This document shows, piece after piece, positions 9,166 to 17,825 of a DNA stretch of 64,000 bases. Source of the stretch: Pseudomonas rhodesiae (GTDB taxonomy: Bacteria > Pseudomonadota > Gammaproteobacteria > Pseudomonadales > Pseudomonadaceae); contig NZ_VFEU01000010.1 of the NCBI RefSeq assembly GCF_007858255.1, positions 124,001 to 188,000 of the forward strand, in the 5' to 3' direction. The notes below the pieces were generated by a model, which made no database searches, was not told the DNA's origin, and saw only the letters and a program-made list of their open reading frames with translations. Numbering within the stretch: the stretch's first letter is position 1; each line of letters starts with the position of its first letter. The position numbers and the translations under genes are program-made.

Positions 9166-10941
9166 CTAGTGCTTGGCCACCAGCTCCTTGGGCAACTTGA
9201 AGGTCCAGAGCATGCCGCCCTGGTTGAAGTCCTTGATGCGCTTGGCCACTTCACCGCCCCACAGCGGCACCGCGCCGCCCCACCCGGAGACCACCGAGAC
9301 ATACTGCTCGCCGTCCATGTCCCAGGTAATCGGCGAGCCGAGCACGCCGGAGCCGGTCTGGAATTCCCAGACTTTCTCGCCGGTCTTGGCGTTGAAGGCC
9401 TGCAGGAAACCTTCCGGCGTGCCGGTGAACACCAGGTTGCCTTTGGTGGTCAGTACCCCGCCCCACAACGGCGCGTAGTTTTTGTGGCGCCAGACTTCCT
9501 TGCCGCTGACCGGGTCGATGGCGCGCAGCACGCCGATGTAGTCTTCGTTCAACGGTTTGATGGTGAACCCGGCGCCGAGGAACGCCGCGCCTTTCTTATA
9601 GGCGATGCCTTCGTTCCACATGTCCATGCCCCACTCGTTGGACGGCACATAGAACAGCCCGGTGTCGCGGTTGTAGGCCATCGGCATCCAGTTTTTCGCG
9701 CCGAGGAAGGCCGGCGCAACGAACACCGACGTGCCCTTGGCTTCACTGCCCGGCGCGCCGGGGCGGCTGGCTTCGTTGTAGATCGGCCGGCCGTTCTTAT
9801 CCAGGCCGGTGGCCCAGGTGATCTTGTCGACAAACGGGAAGCCGCGGATGAACTTGCCGTTGGTACGGTCCAGCACATAGAAGAAACCGTTGCGGTCGGC
9901 CGTGGCCGCGGCTTTGATTTCCTTGCCGCCCTCGGTGTAGTTGAACGACACCAGTTCGTTCACGCCGTCATAGTCCCAACCGTCGTGAGGCGTGCTCTGG
10001 AAGTGCCATTTGATGGTGCCGTCGTCCGGGTTGAGTGCCAGGCGCGAGGACGAGTAAAGGTTGTCGCCGGGGCGCAGGTGCGAGTTCCACGGTGCCGGGT
10101 TACCGGTGCCGAACAGCAGCAGGTTGGTTTCCGGGTCGTAGTAGCCGCCCAGCCACGGCGCCGCGCCGCCGGTTTTCCACAGGTCCCCCGGCCAGGTTTT
10201 ACCCGCTTCGCCGCCGGAGATGCCGTTTTCCACGGCCTTGCCGTCCTTGTACACATAGCCCATATGGCCTTCGACCGTCGGGCGGGTCCACAGCAGGTCG
10301 CCGTTTTTCGGGTCGTAGGCTTCGATCTTGCCCACCACGCCGAATTCGCCGCCGGCCACGCCGGTGATCAGCTTGCCGTTGATCACCAGCGGCGCGGCGC
10401 TGATCGAGTAGCCTTCCTTGTGGTCGGCCACGCGCTTGCTCCACACCACCTTGCCGGTGTCTTTATTCAGAGCCACCAGTTTGGCGTCCAGGGTGCCGAA
10501 GAACACCAGGTCGCCGTACAGCGCCACCCCACGGTTGATCACATCGCAGCAGGGGCGGATGTCATCCGGCAGACGCGCATCGTACTGCCAGAGTTTCTTG
10601 CCGGTGCGCGCATCCACCGCGAACACCCGCGAATAGGAACCGGTGAGGTACATCACCCCGTCCTTGACCATCGGCTGCGCCTGCTGCCCGCGCTGTTTCT
10701 CGCCGCCGAAGGAGAACGCCCAGACCGGGCGCAGGTCCTTGACGTTGTCCACATTCAGAGTGTCCAGCGGGCTGTAGCGCTGGCCTTGCACACCCAGACC
10801 GTTGGTGACGATCTGCCCGGGGTTTTTCGGGTCCTGGAGAATGTCCTGATCGCTCACGGCGGCCATGGCCTGGCCGGATAACAGGATGGCACCGAGCAAC
10901 ACACTCAAGGCGAAGGGTTGGCGACGTGCGGGTTGGGTCAT
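9166..10941 (-). CDS. pedH: PQQ-dependent alcohol dehydrogenase, lanthanide type (PedH)
   Basis: The 591-residue periplasmic quinoprotein has a signal peptide (cleavage near AMA-AV, about residue 29) and an eight-bladed propeller with repeated W-motif blades (for example [12 protein letters not shown]). The vicinal disulfide pair is in [11 protein letters not shown]. The catalytic Asp323 in [10 protein letters not shown] is followed two residues later by Asp325. That extra Asp is the established mark of lanthanide-dependent enzymes (XoxF, PedH). The paralogue at 14361-16250 has Ser there. It should oxidise primary alcohols and aldehydes and pass electrons to a c-type cytochrome such as PedF. 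A 17-bp perfect palindrome lies 31 bp upstream of the start and may control it. Confidence 0.95.
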   Translation of the reverse strand: MTQPARRQPFALSVLLGAILLSGQAMAAVSDQDILQDPKNPGQIVTNGLGVQGQRYSPLDTLNVDNVKDLRPVWAFSFGGEKQRGQQAQPMVKDGVMYLTGSYSRVFAVDARTGKKLWQYDARLPDDIRPCCDVINRGVALYGDLVFFGTLDAKLVALNKDTGKVVWSKRVADHKEGYSISAAPLVINGKLITGVAGGEFGVVGKIEAYDPKNGDLLWTRPTVEGHMGYVYKDGKAVENGISGGEAGKTWPGDLWKTGGAAPWLGGYYDPETNLLLFGTGNPAPWNSHLRPGDNLYSSSRLALNPDDGTIKWHFQSTPHDGWDYDGVNELVSFNYTEGGKEIKAAATADRNGFFYVLDRTNGKFIRGFPFVDKITWATGLDKNGRPIYNEASRPGAPGSEAKGTSVFVAPAFLGAKNWMPMAYNRDTGLFYVPSNEWGMDMWNEGIAYKKGAAFLGAGFTIKPLNEDYIGVLRAIDPVSGKEVWRHKNYAPLWGGVLTTKGNLVFTGTPEGFLQAFNAKTGEKVWEFQTGSGVLGSPITWDMDGEQYVSVVSGWGGAVPLWGGEVAKRIKDFNQGGMLWTFKLPKELVAKH

Positions 10942-10971
10942 GACGGCTACCTCTGCGGTTTTTTGTTATAC

Positions 10972-10988
10972 CCGGGAAATTTTCCCGG
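10972..10988. promoter_or_regulatory. 17-bp perfect palindrome upstream of pedH, shared with pedE
   Basis: CCGGGAAATTTTCCCGG has two 8-bp arms around a single T, 31-47 bp upstream of the pedH start. Fifteen of its bases recur with one mismatch upstream of pedE (14262-14276). The position would overlap a core promoter, which suits repression. This is inferred to be a response-regulator operator (PedR2 is the obvious candidate). Confidence 0.6.
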
Positions 10989-11056
10989 TCTGGTGCCGAT
11001 TCTTGGGCGCAGGGGCGTTCGTCACAATTGACCGCAGTATCGAGATTGCTAGTTCC

Positions 11057-11989
11057 TTAGTAGCGGGTATCCAGCCGTTGCATCTGCGCGCGCTCGTAGC
11101 GCGGGTACAGGTGGCTGACGCTGCGGGTCAGTTCGTAGCGGCTCAGGTTGATCGCGGCAAAGCGTTCGGGGATGGGGCTGCGGATCAGCTCGGCCATGTC
11201 GCTGCCGTTGGCGGCGCCGTCGCGCAGCAGTTGATCGAGCCAGCCCAGGTAATCGCGCATCTGGGCGAACGGCTGCGCATCGGCGGCCACCGGGCCGTGG
11301 CCGGGCACGATCAGGTTCCAGGGCAAGGCTTGCAGGGTGTCGAGGTCCGCCTGCCACGCCGCCAGCCCCGGGCTATGCGGCGTGGTCAGGGCGCGCTGGT
11401 AGAACACCAAGTCGCCGGTGAACAGCACCCCGGTGCGCTGGTCGAGAATGGCCAGATCGGCGCCGGTATGCCCGGTCAGCGCCAGCAAGCGCAGGTCATG
11501 CTGGCCCACGCTCAATACACCGGGTTGCAGCGCCTGGGTCGGCAATACCACTTCGGTGCCGCGCATCCAGTCGCCGACCATGCGGTAAAGGTTTTCCGCC
11601 AGGCTGTCGCCCTGCTCGTGCAGTAAGCGCGTGGTGTCGGCCAGGGCGCCGATGGGCACGTCCTTGAACGCTTGGTTGCCCAGGGCGTGGTCAGGGTGAT
11701 GGTGCGTGATCAGTACCTGGATCACCGGCCTGGGGGTGACTTGGGCGATGGCTTGGCGCAGCGCTTCGCCGTAGCGCCGCGACGGCCCGGTGTCGATCAC
11801 CACCACGCCGGCCTCGGTGACGATAAAAGCGGTGTTGACGATATTGCCGCCATTGGCCTTGGCAAAGTTGTCGGTGCTGCCTTCGAGCAGCCAGGTGTCG
11901 GCGGCGATCAGCCGAGGCTTGAGGGCGTAGTCCAGGTCCGCCAGGGCGGGCAGGCTCAGGCCCAGGCATAACAAGAGAATCCAGCGCAT
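11057..11989 (-). CDS. Periplasmic metallo-beta-lactamase-fold hydrolase of the quinoprotein cluster
   Basis: The 310-residue protein starts at the ATG at 11989, which gives a clean signal peptide (MRWILLLCLGLSLPALA). The zinc-binding motif THHHPDHALGN lies near residue 98, and further ligands are expected in LTGHTGAD, FTGDLVF and VPGHGPV, all present. The fold matches the quinoprotein relay system metallohydrolases found beside PQQ dehydrogenases (P. putida PP_2678 position). The reaction is unknown. The neighbour encodes a SoxYZ-like carrier protein 16 bp upstream, so the two may act on the same carrier-bound or thiol substrate. It lies between that gene and pedH on the same strand. Confidence 0.85.
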   Translation of the reverse strand: MRWILLLCLGLSLPALADLDYALKPRLIAADTWLLEGSTDNFAKANGGNIVNTAFIVTEAGVVVIDTGPSRRYGEALRQAIAQVTPRPVIQVLITHHHPDHALGNQAFKDVPIGALADTTRLLHEQGDSLAENLYRMVGDWMRGTEVVLPTQALQPGVLSVGQHDLRLLALTGHTGADLAILDQRTGVLFTGDLVFYQRALTTPHSPGLAAWQADLDTLQALPWNLIVPGHGPVAADAQPFAQMRDYLGWLDQLLRDGAANGSDMAELIRSPIPERFAAINLSRYELTRSVSHLYPRYERAQMQRLDTRY

Positions 11990-12005
11990 GCCGCGCTCCT
12001 TCTGG

Positions 12006-12755
12006 TCAGGGGATGGCCGCGTCGAACTCATTGCCGCTGTTGTCGCGCAGCACCAGGCGAGTAGGCCCCGGTGCTTCGATGTCGAAGGCCAGGTTGGGGT
12101 TCTCGCTGACCGCCGGGAACAATTCCAGCTCGGCCAGCACCTGATCGTCCTGGCCACGCAATTGCCCATGGTTGATAAAAAACTCAGGGATACCGCTGAC
12201 CAGGCCGTTGTCCATCGGGTGCGCCACTTGCACGCGCACGCGGCTGAATTCGCCACGGGGGTAGCGCCCGCCGAGCACTTCGCCCAGATGCTCTTCCCAG
12301 CCCGGCTGGCTGCGCACCACACTGGGCGCGGTGCAGCCGCCGCCGGCCGCGTCGATCAGCGCCGACCCCACATGCCATATGCCGTCATCGGTAAGGACCG
12401 CGGCGCGCAACGGCGTGGCTTGCTCGATGCGGATGCGCAGCGCCAGCCACGGCAGCACCCCTTCCTTGGGCTGGAAATCGACGATTTTCGGCAGCGGGTT
12501 CAGCTCGGCCCAGGCCAGGATCCTCACCACATGCCCCTTGAACGCCCGCGCGTCGATTTCCAGCGGCACCTGGCGCGCATCCTCGGCGAACGGCGGGGCC
12601 AGCAGTTTGACCCGCGCGTCGAACACGAACGGCGCGTCGGCCAGCAGCTGCTTGTGGTAGAAGGCCCACATCACCGAGGGCACCGGGTCGACCTCCACGG
12701 CATGGGCGGCCAGTGGCAGCCAGCAGGCCAGGATGCAGCTCAGTCGCCAGTTCAT
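12006..12755 (-). CDS. Quinoprotein-associated SoxYZ-like fused carrier protein
   Basis: This 249-residue secreted protein (signal peptide ending AHA, about residue 19) has an N-terminal SoxY-like half and a C-terminal SoxZ-like half. Between them, near residues 136-143, is AGGGCTAPS, which resembles the swinging-arm GGCGG tail of SoxY, including its cysteine, but is internal rather than terminal. Fused SoxYZ-related proteins are known next to PQQ alcohol dehydrogenases, and their function is not established. The gene is in a tight run with pedF, pedG and the metallohydrolase (gaps of 4-16 bp), so all are probably one transcript. It could carry a sulfur-bound intermediate; that is speculation. 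Confidence 0.82.
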   Translation of the reverse strand: MNWRLSCILACWLPLAAHAVEVDPVPSVMWAFYHKQLLADAPFVFDARVKLLAPPFAEDARQVPLEIDARAFKGHVVRILAWAELNPLPKIVDFQPKEGVLPWLALRIRIEQATPLRAAVLTDDGIWHVGSALIDAAGGGCTAPSVVRSQPGWEEHLGEVLGGRYPRGEFSRVRVQVAHPMDNGLVSGIPEFFINHGQLRGQDDQVLAELELFPAVSENPNLAFDIEAPGPTRLVLRDNSGNEFDAAIP

Positions 12756-12764
12756 CGCCTGCTC

Positions 12765-13640
12765 CTATTGGTACATGTCGGGCACTTCGTAGCGCAGGCC
12801 GTAGTGGCGGTAGATCGCCTGCAAACGGCCGTCGCGGATCAGACCTTCAAGGGCTTCTTCCACCGCATAGGCCAACTGGCGATTGCTTTCGTGCACCGCC
12901 ATGCCGATCTCCCAGCGTTGCCGCCCCATGTTCGGGTAGGCGTTTTCCGCCAACGCCAGTTGCGGGTCATGGGCCTGCTGCACCTGCCAGTCGATTTCCC
13001 CGCGCATGGCCATGACCGCATCGACCTTGCCGGCGCGCATCGCCGCAAACGCCTGGGTCACACTGGGGTAATGCTGGGTGCTGGCCGCGAGTTGGCCGTT
13101 GAACACCGAGGTCAGGTAAAACGATGGCACGCTGTCGACTTCCACACCGATGGGGTGCTGCTGGAACACCGCCACGCTGGCGACCTTATCCAAGCGCCGG
13201 CGGTCGTAGGCCACCTGCCATTGTTCGTTCTGGTACGGGCCGAACATCACCACCTGGCCGTTTTCCAGTTCGCCTTGATCGTTGCGCCGTTGTGCGTAGT
13301 CGTGATCGTAGGGCGCGCGCAGCATCAGGTCGGCCAACTGATGGTGATGCAAGGGGCTGCCGCGCCAGATGTAGTCGCGCAGGTCGTCGTCGAGCTTTTC
13401 GCCGGCCGGCGCCCAGATCAACTTGAGCCGCACACCGAGCGCCTCGGCCAGGGCCTGGGCCAGTTCCACGTCCACGCCTCGGGGGGTGGCGCCGTCCTCG
13501 AAACTGTAGGGAGCAAAGTCCTTGTACACCGCCACTTTGATTTCGCCGGCGGCGATCATCTGGTCATAGCTGCGCACCTGCGCCTGCGCCGTGTGGCAGC
13601 ACAGCAAGACCAGGCCCAGCACCACGGCAAACAGGCGCAT
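12765..13640 (-). CDS. pedG: Quinoprotein-associated periplasmic substrate-binding protein (PedG, MoxJ-like)
   Basis: The 291-residue secreted protein has a signal peptide (cleavage near AQA, about residue 20). It has the two-lobed family 3 (amino-acid type) binding-protein fold: EIKVAVYKDFAPYSFED, GVDVELAQALAEALGVRLKLIWAP, and a late lobe ending VEEALEGLIRDGRLQAIYRHYG. No cognate permease is adjacent. This is usual for the MoxJ/XoxJ-like proteins that accompany PQQ dehydrogenases, where a chaperone or activation role is proposed instead of transport. It is encoded 4 bp after pedF on the same strand and 9 bp before the SoxYZ-like gene. Confidence 0.87.
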   Translation of the reverse strand: MRLFAVVLGLVLLCCHTAQAQVRSYDQMIAAGEIKVAVYKDFAPYSFEDGATPRGVDVELAQALAEALGVRLKLIWAPAGEKLDDDLRDYIWRGSPLHHHQLADLMLRAPYDHDYAQRRNDQGELENGQVVMFGPYQNEQWQVAYDRRRLDKVASVAVFQQHPIGVEVDSVPSFYLTSVFNGQLAASTQHYPSVTQAFAAMRAGKVDAVMAMRGEIDWQVQQAHDPQLALAENAYPNMGRQRWEIGMAVHESNRQLAYAVEEALEGLIRDGRLQAIYRHYGLRYEVPDMYQ

Positions 13641-13644
13641 GGCA

Positions 13645-14106
13645 TCACTCCTCGACGTGCACGCTGTCCAGGTAGGTGCGCACCGCCCACAAGGCTTCCT
13701 GGCTCAGGTAGTCGGCCATCTTCGGCATGTATACCCGGCCGTCGCGCACCGCGCCATGGCGTACGCGCTCGACAAACCATTCATCACCGGCCTCTCCCAC
13801 ATCCAGCATGCGCAGGTCCGGGGCGATGCCGCCGGATTTGGCTTCCAGGCCGTGGCAGGCGGCGCAGTTCTGATTGAAGGCGGACGAGCCGATTTCCACG
13901 GCTTTGTCATGTTCGGGCGAATTGCGATAGGGGTTGACCGCCGCCCAGCCGTCCTCGTTGACCGGCACGCCGGCATCTTTGATGGAGGTCAGGCCTTTGG
14001 TTTCCACCGCTTGCGGGACCACGTTGCCATGGGCCCAGGCGGCCCCGGCACCAAGCACACCGACCAGCAGACCGGCGACGAGCAAGGCATTGTGTGTTGT
14101 TGTCAT
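13645..14106 (-). CDS. pedF: Periplasmic cytochrome c, electron acceptor of the PQQ dehydrogenases (PedF/ExaB type)
   Basis: The 153-residue class I cytochrome c has a signal peptide ending in AWA (about residue 25). It has one haem-binding CAACHG motif (about residue 81) and a distal Met in the YMPKM segment. The start at 14106 is chosen because GAGGG lies about nine bases upstream and it gives a normal signal peptide; an in-frame ATG at 14136 lacks these. PedF-like cytochromes accept electrons from PedE and PedH and pass them to the respiratory chain. The gene is divergent from pedE across a 254-bp regulatory region and heads a run of four genes. Confidence 0.93.
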   Translation of the reverse strand: MTTTHNALLVAGLLVGVLGAGAAWAHGNVVPQAVETKGLTSIKDAGVPVNEDGWAAVNPYRNSPEHDKAVEIGSSAFNQNCAACHGLEAKSGGIAPDLRMLDVGEAGDEWFVERVRHGAVRDGRVYMPKMADYLSQEALWAVRTYLDSVHVEE

Positions 14107-14190
14107 TGTTTTTGCCCTCAGGATTGCACGCAACACCTCATTGCAGAGGCTCTGGCAACCATCTTAGAAACCCCGGGGCGTGGGCCGTAT

Positions 14191-14204
14191 GCTGCTTTGG
14201 TGGT
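14191..14204. promoter_or_regulatory. Candidate response-regulator motif upstream of pedF
   Basis: GCTGCTTTGGTGGT, preceded by GTAT, resembles GCTACTTGGGTACT preceded by CTAT at the pedS1/FIST promoter region. It is 85 bp upstream of pedF. Two A-to-G changes and one more difference weaken it. Binding is inferred. Confidence 0.4.
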
Positions 14205-14261
14205 CGCGCCCTCCTCCCTTGGTAGTAGGGCTTGTGGGGCACGCCTAAAACAGCGGCGGCG

Positions 14262-14276
14262 CGGGAAATCTTCCCG
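14262..14276. promoter_or_regulatory. Palindrome upstream of pedE matching the pedH site
   Basis: CGGGAAATCTTCCCG (6-bp arms, 3-bp centre) lies 85 bp upstream of the pedE start. It matches CGGGAAATTTTCCCG upstream of pedH at 14 of 15 positions. The greater distance from the start suits an activator site. It is also about 156 bp upstream of pedF on the other strand. Confidence 0.6.
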
Positions 14277-14360
14277 GCCACGGCGGGCGTTTTTCCGTAT
14301 CCGGCCAGCGCCGCGCGCCGCACCCTGTGCAGGTCAAAACCGACACTGGGAACTGCAACC

Positions 14361-16250
14361 ATGACAATAAGATCGCTACCCGTCCGTTCACCCTTGAGCC
14401 TTGCCGTGCAGGCCCTACTGCTGGCCGGCAGCCTGGGCCTGGGCACCGCCGCCCTTGCCGCGGAACCGCCACGCCAGACCCGCGCGGTCACCTGGGAAGA
14501 CATCGCCAATGACCACCTGAGCACCCAGGACGTGCTGCAATACGGCATGGGCACCAACGCCCAGCGCTGGAGCCCGTTGGCCAAGGTCAACGACAAGAAC
14601 GTGTTCAAACTCACCCCGGCCTGGTCCTATTCGTTCGGCGACGAAAAACAACGCGGCCAGGAATCCCAGGCCATCGTCAGCGACGGTGTGGTCTACGTCA
14701 CCGGCTCCTATTCCCGTGTGTTCGCCCTCGACGCCAAGACCGGCAAACGCCTGTGGACCTACAACCACCGCCTGCCCGACAACATTCGCCCGTGCTGCGA
14801 TGTGGTCAACCGCGGCGCGGCGATCTTCGGCGACAAAATCTACTTCGGCACCCTCGACGCACGGCTGATCGCCCTCGACAAAACCACCGGCAAAGTGGTG
14901 TGGAACAAGAAATTCGGCGACCACGCCGCCGGCTATACCCTCACCGGCGCGCCGGTGCTGATCAAGGACAAGGTCAGCGGCAAGGTGCTGCTGATCCACG
15001 GCAGTTCCGGCGATGAATTCGGCGTGGTCGGCCAGTTGTATGCGCGTGACCCGGACACCGGAGAAGAGGTGTGGATGCGCCCCTTCGTCGAAGGCCATAT
15101 GGGCCGTCTCAACGGCAAGGACAGCACGCCGACCGGCGACGTGAAGGCGCCGTCGTGGCCGGATGATCCAAGTACACCCACCGGCAAAGTCGAGGCCTGG
15201 AGCCACGGCGGCGGCGCACCTTGGCAAAGCGCGAGCTTCGATGCCGAGACCAACACGATCATCGTCGGCGCCGGCAACCCCGGCCCGTGGAATACCTGGG
15301 CGCGCACTGCCAAGGACGGCAACCCCCACGACTTCGACAGCCTCTATACATCCGGGCAGGTCGGCGTCGACCCCAGCACCGGCGAGGTGAAATGGTTCTA
15401 CCAGCACACCCCCAACGATGCCTGGGATTTTTCCGGCAACAACGAGTTGGTGCTGTTCGACTACAAAACCCAGGACGGCAAATCCGTCAAGGCCACCGGC
15501 CACGCCGACCGCAACGGGTTTTTCTACGTGGTCGACCGCAGCAACGGCAAGTTGCAGAACGCCTTCCCCTTCGTCGACAACATCACTTGGGCCAGCCATA
15601 TCGACCTGAAGACCGGGCGCCCGGTGGAGAACCCAGGCCAGCGCCCAGCCAAGCCACTGCCGGGGGAAACCAAGGGCAAAGCGGTGGAAGTCTCGCCACC
15701 GTTCCTGGGCGGCAAAAACTGGAACCCCATGGCTTACAGCCAGGACACCGGCCTGTTCTACATCCCCGGCAACCAGTGGAAAGAGGATTACTGGACCGAA
15801 GAGGTCAACTACAAAAAAGGCTCGGCGTACCTGGGCATGGGGTTCCGCATCAAGCGTATGTATGACGACCACGTCGGCACCCTGCGCGCGATGAACCCCA
15901 CCACCGGCAAAGTGGTGTGGGAGCACAAGGAAGCTCTGCCGCTGTGGGCCGGCGTGCTGGCGACCAAAGGCAACCTGGTCTTCACCGGCACCGGCGACGG
16001 TTTTTTCAAAGCCTTCGACGCTAAAACCGGAGAGGAGCTGTGGAAGTTCCAGACCGGCAGCGGCATCGTCTCGCCGCCGATTACCTGGGAACAGGATGGC
16101 GAGCAGTACATCGGCGTTACCGTCGGCTACGGCGGCGCGGTGCCGTTGTGGGGTGGCGACATGGCCGAGTTGACCAAACCGGTGGCTCAGGGTGGGTCAT
16201 TCTGGGTGTTCAAGATCCCGAGTTGGGATAACAAGACCGCGCAAAAATAA
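14361..16250 (+). CDS. pedE: PQQ-dependent alcohol dehydrogenase, calcium type (PedE/ExaA)
   Basis: The 629-residue protein starts at the ATG at 14361, giving a signal peptide that ends ALA-AEPP (about residue 34); longer upstream reading has no ribosome-binding site or family support. It is a propeller quinoprotein with vicinal cysteines in IRPCCDVVNRG. The catalytic Asp356 is in DAWDFSGNNE. Ser358 occupies the place where lanthanide enzymes have a second Asp, so this is the Ca2+-dependent enzyme (P. putida PedE, P. aeruginosa ExaA). It oxidises ethanol and other primary alcohols in the periplasm. It is divergent from pedF. A palindrome shared with pedH lies 85 bp upstream. Confidence 0.95.
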   Translation: MTIRSLPVRSPLSLAVQALLLAGSLGLGTAALAAEPPRQTRAVTWEDIANDHLSTQDVLQYGMGTNAQRWSPLAKVNDKNVFKLTPAWSYSFGDEKQRGQESQAIVSDGVVYVTGSYSRVFALDAKTGKRLWTYNHRLPDNIRPCCDVVNRGAAIFGDKIYFGTLDARLIALDKTTGKVVWNKKFGDHAAGYTLTGAPVLIKDKVSGKVLLIHGSSGDEFGVVGQLYARDPDTGEEVWMRPFVEGHMGRLNGKDSTPTGDVKAPSWPDDPSTPTGKVEAWSHGGGAPWQSASFDAETNTIIVGAGNPGPWNTWARTAKDGNPHDFDSLYTSGQVGVDPSTGEVKWFYQHTPNDAWDFSGNNELVLFDYKTQDGKSVKATGHADRNGFFYVVDRSNGKLQNAFPFVDNITWASHIDLKTGRPVENPGQRPAKPLPGETKGKAVEVSPPFLGGKNWNPMAYSQDTGLFYIPGNQWKEDYWTEEVNYKKGSAYLGMGFRIKRMYDDHVGTLRAMNPTTGKVVWEHKEALPLWAGVLATKGNLVFTGTGDGFFKAFDAKTGEELWKFQTGSGIVSPPITWEQDGEQYIGVTVGYGGAVPLWGGDMAELTKPVAQGGSFWVFKIPSWDNKTAQK

Positions 16251-16252
16251 CC

Positions 16253-16270
16253 CCCGGCGAGAATTCCGGG
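16253..16270 (+). terminator. Weak hairpin after pedE
   Basis: CCCGG and CCGGG pair across eight bases just after the pedE stop, and CTTTT follows a few bases later. The stem is short, so this is only a possible terminator. Confidence 0.3.
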
Positions 16271-16275
16271 CCACC

Positions 16276-16440
16276 TTTTGCGGCAAGCGGCTCCCCAGTG
16301 GGGAGCAGGCTTGCCCTGCGCTCGGCTGCGCAGCAGTCGTAGACCTGAGCGCAGGGAGGTGCTGGAGGAATGCCAGGGCCGCTGCGCAACCCAGCGCGGG
16401 CGATGCGACGATTCGACAAGCCCGCTCATCACAACAAGCT
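16276..16440. repeat. Degenerate REPIN-like repeat
   Basis: Segments such as GAGCAGGCTTGCCCTGCGCT, GGCTGCGCAGCAG and GGCCGCTGCGCAACCCAGCG resemble the well-preserved REPIN at 31726-31857, but with many differences. No gene is visible between pedE and the pentapeptide gene. Confidence 0.6.
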
Positions 16441-16471
16441 CGCTCACCACAGGATCCCCAGAGGTCTCACG

Positions 16472-17119
16472 ATGAACTACCTGCCCTTGTTACTCCTGCT
16501 CTGCCTGCCCCTGGCGCACGCCGACGATGGCGACGACACCCCGCTCGTTATCAATGGCTGCACCATCGCCGAACACAGCCAATGCCCCGGCGCCAACCTC
16601 AAGGGTGCCAACCTGCGCAACCAGAACCTGAGCAAAATGAACCTGGCCGGCGCCGACCTGAGCGGGGCGGATTTGCGCCATGCCAACCTCGACCTGGCCA
16701 ACCTGGAAAAAGCCCAATTGCAGGGCGCCAACCTGACCCGCGCCAGCCTGCAACAAAGCAACCTGCGCCTGGCCGACTTTACCGGCGCCACGTTGATGGC
16801 CGTGCAAGGCTGGGGGCTGTTCGCCCAAGGCGCGCAGTTCGAAAACGCCAACCTCAGCGCGGCCTACCTGCAATTTGCGCGGCTGTCGGGGGCGAAGATG
16901 CACAAGGTCAACCTGCGCGCGGCCGACTTGGAAATGACCTGGCTGAGCAAGGCCGACCTGCAAAGTGCCGACCTCAGCGATGCGAATTTGCAGGAAGCCA
17001 AGTTCGGTGAGAGCAACCTGGAACAGGCCACCCTCACCGGCAGTCGCCAGCACTACGCGAACTTCCAGGACGCCAATATGGAAGGCTGTACGGATTGCCC
17101 CACCACTTGGGGTCGCTAG
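16472..17119 (+). CDS. Secreted pentapeptide-repeat protein of the ped cluster
   Basis: The 215-residue product starts at ATG 16472 with GAGG eight bases upstream. It has a signal peptide (MNYLPLLLLLCLPLAHA) and about 25 consecutive A(N/D)LxX pentapeptides (ANLKGANLRN, AGADLSGADL, SKADLQSADL) from residue 40 on, which form a right-handed quadrilateral beta-helix. A gene of this type occupies the same place in P. putida (PP_2673). The function is unknown. A short non-repeat interruption (AVQGWGLFAQGA) is near residue 110, and two Cys (residues 209 and 212) close the C-terminus. Confidence 0.88.
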   Translation: MNYLPLLLLLCLPLAHADDGDDTPLVINGCTIAEHSQCPGANLKGANLRNQNLSKMNLAGADLSGADLRHANLDLANLEKAQLQGANLTRASLQQSNLRLADFTGATLMAVQGWGLFAQGAQFENANLSAAYLQFARLSGAKMHKVNLRAADLEMTWLSKADLQSADLSDANLQEAKFGESNLEQATLTGSRQHYANFQDANMEGCTDCPTTWGR

Positions 17120-17140
17120 AACACTACTGAATGAGAAAAG

Positions 17141-17161
17141 TGAGCAGGCTTGGCCTGCTCA
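17141..17161. terminator. Intrinsic terminator between convergent pentapeptide gene and pedR2
   Basis: A perfect 9-bp stem (TGAGCAGGC / GCCTGCTCA) with a 3-base loop lies between the two convergent stops. On the minus strand it is followed by CTTTTCT, so it most likely ends the pedS2R2 transcript. It may also stop transcripts from the left. Confidence 0.7.
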
Positions 17162-17198
17162 TCAGGGCGTATCAGTCGTTGCCTCTGCACGCGCCCGC

Positions 17199-17825
17199 TT
17201 ATCCAGCCACTCGCACCACTCCCATATCGATCCCCAGGTGCACCAGCTCGGCATGGGAACTGACCTGCAATTTGCTCTTGAGCAAGGTCAGGTGGTTGGA
17301 CACGGTCTTGCTGCTGATACTCAGTTGTTCGGCGATCTGGCGCATCGGCGTGCCCTTGGCCAGCATCAGGAAAATCTCCAGTTCACGCGGCGTCATGCCC
17401 TGCCAACGCTGATCGCCGGGGGTGTAGGCCAGTTCGGTGGCCAGGGCCTGTTCGATATAAGCGTGACCGTCGAGGATGCGCCGCACCGCTTCGATCAACA
17501 CCTCGGGGGCCGAGCTTTTGGTCAGGTAGCCCGAAGCGCCCGCGTCCAGGGCCTGGCGCACCAGGGGCAGTTCATCGTGCATGCTGAAAAACAACACACG
17601 CAGCTGCGGCAGGCGCTGGCGCAGGCGGCGCAGGGTTTCCAGGCCGCTGATGCCGGGCAGCCCGACATCCATGATCACCAGGTTCGGCACGGCCTCCTGC
17701 ACGCGTACCAGTGCGTCTTCGCCACTGGCGGCTTCACGCACGTCAATGGCCGGCAACACGGCACGCAACAGGCTGGCGTAGCCCTGGCGCACCACGGCAT
17801 GGTCGTCCACCAAGAGAATATTCAT
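17199..17825 (-). CDS. pedR2: NarL/LuxR-type response regulator PedR2 (ExaE/EraR)
   Basis: The 208-residue regulator has a receiver domain (1-120) with phospho-acceptor Asp in NLVIMDVGLPG and the conserved Lys in GYLTKSSAPE. The C-terminal HTH has LTPRELEIFLML, RQIAEQLSISSKTVSNH and LKSKLQV. It overlaps its kinase gene by 4 bp (ATGA), so they form a two-component pair. In P. putida the PedS2/PedR2 pair controls the switch between PedE and PedH according to lanthanide supply; in P. aeruginosa ExaDE drives exaA. The palindromes at 10972 and 14262 are candidate targets (inference). Confidence 0.9.
   Translation of the reverse strand: MNILLVDDHAVVRQGYASLLRAVLPAIDVREAASGEDALVRVQEAVPNLVIMDVGLPGISGLETLRRLRQRLPQLRVLFFSMHDELPLVRQALDAGASGYLTKSSAPEVLIEAVRRILDGHAYIEQALATELAYTPGDQRWQGMTPRELEIFLMLAKGTPMRQIAEQLSISSKTVSNHLTLLKSKLQVSSHAELVHLGIDMGVVRVAG

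Noticed and set aside
9124..10881. 585-codon open frame on the plus strand
   Set aside because: It is antisense to pedH; the GC-rich codon bias of pedH opens the opposite frame. The sequence has no domain I recognise.
11990..12322. N-terminal extension of the metallo-hydrolase (start at 12322)
   Set aside because: It would read through the SoxYZ-like gene in another frame; the start at 11989 begins a good signal peptide.
11988..13877. 629-codon open frame on the plus strand
   Set aside because: It runs antisense across three well-supported genes of the pedF-metallohydrolase run.
14415..15926. 503-codon open frame on the minus strand
   Set aside because: Antisense to pedE, with a His/Val/Gly-rich composition typical of reverse-frame shadows.
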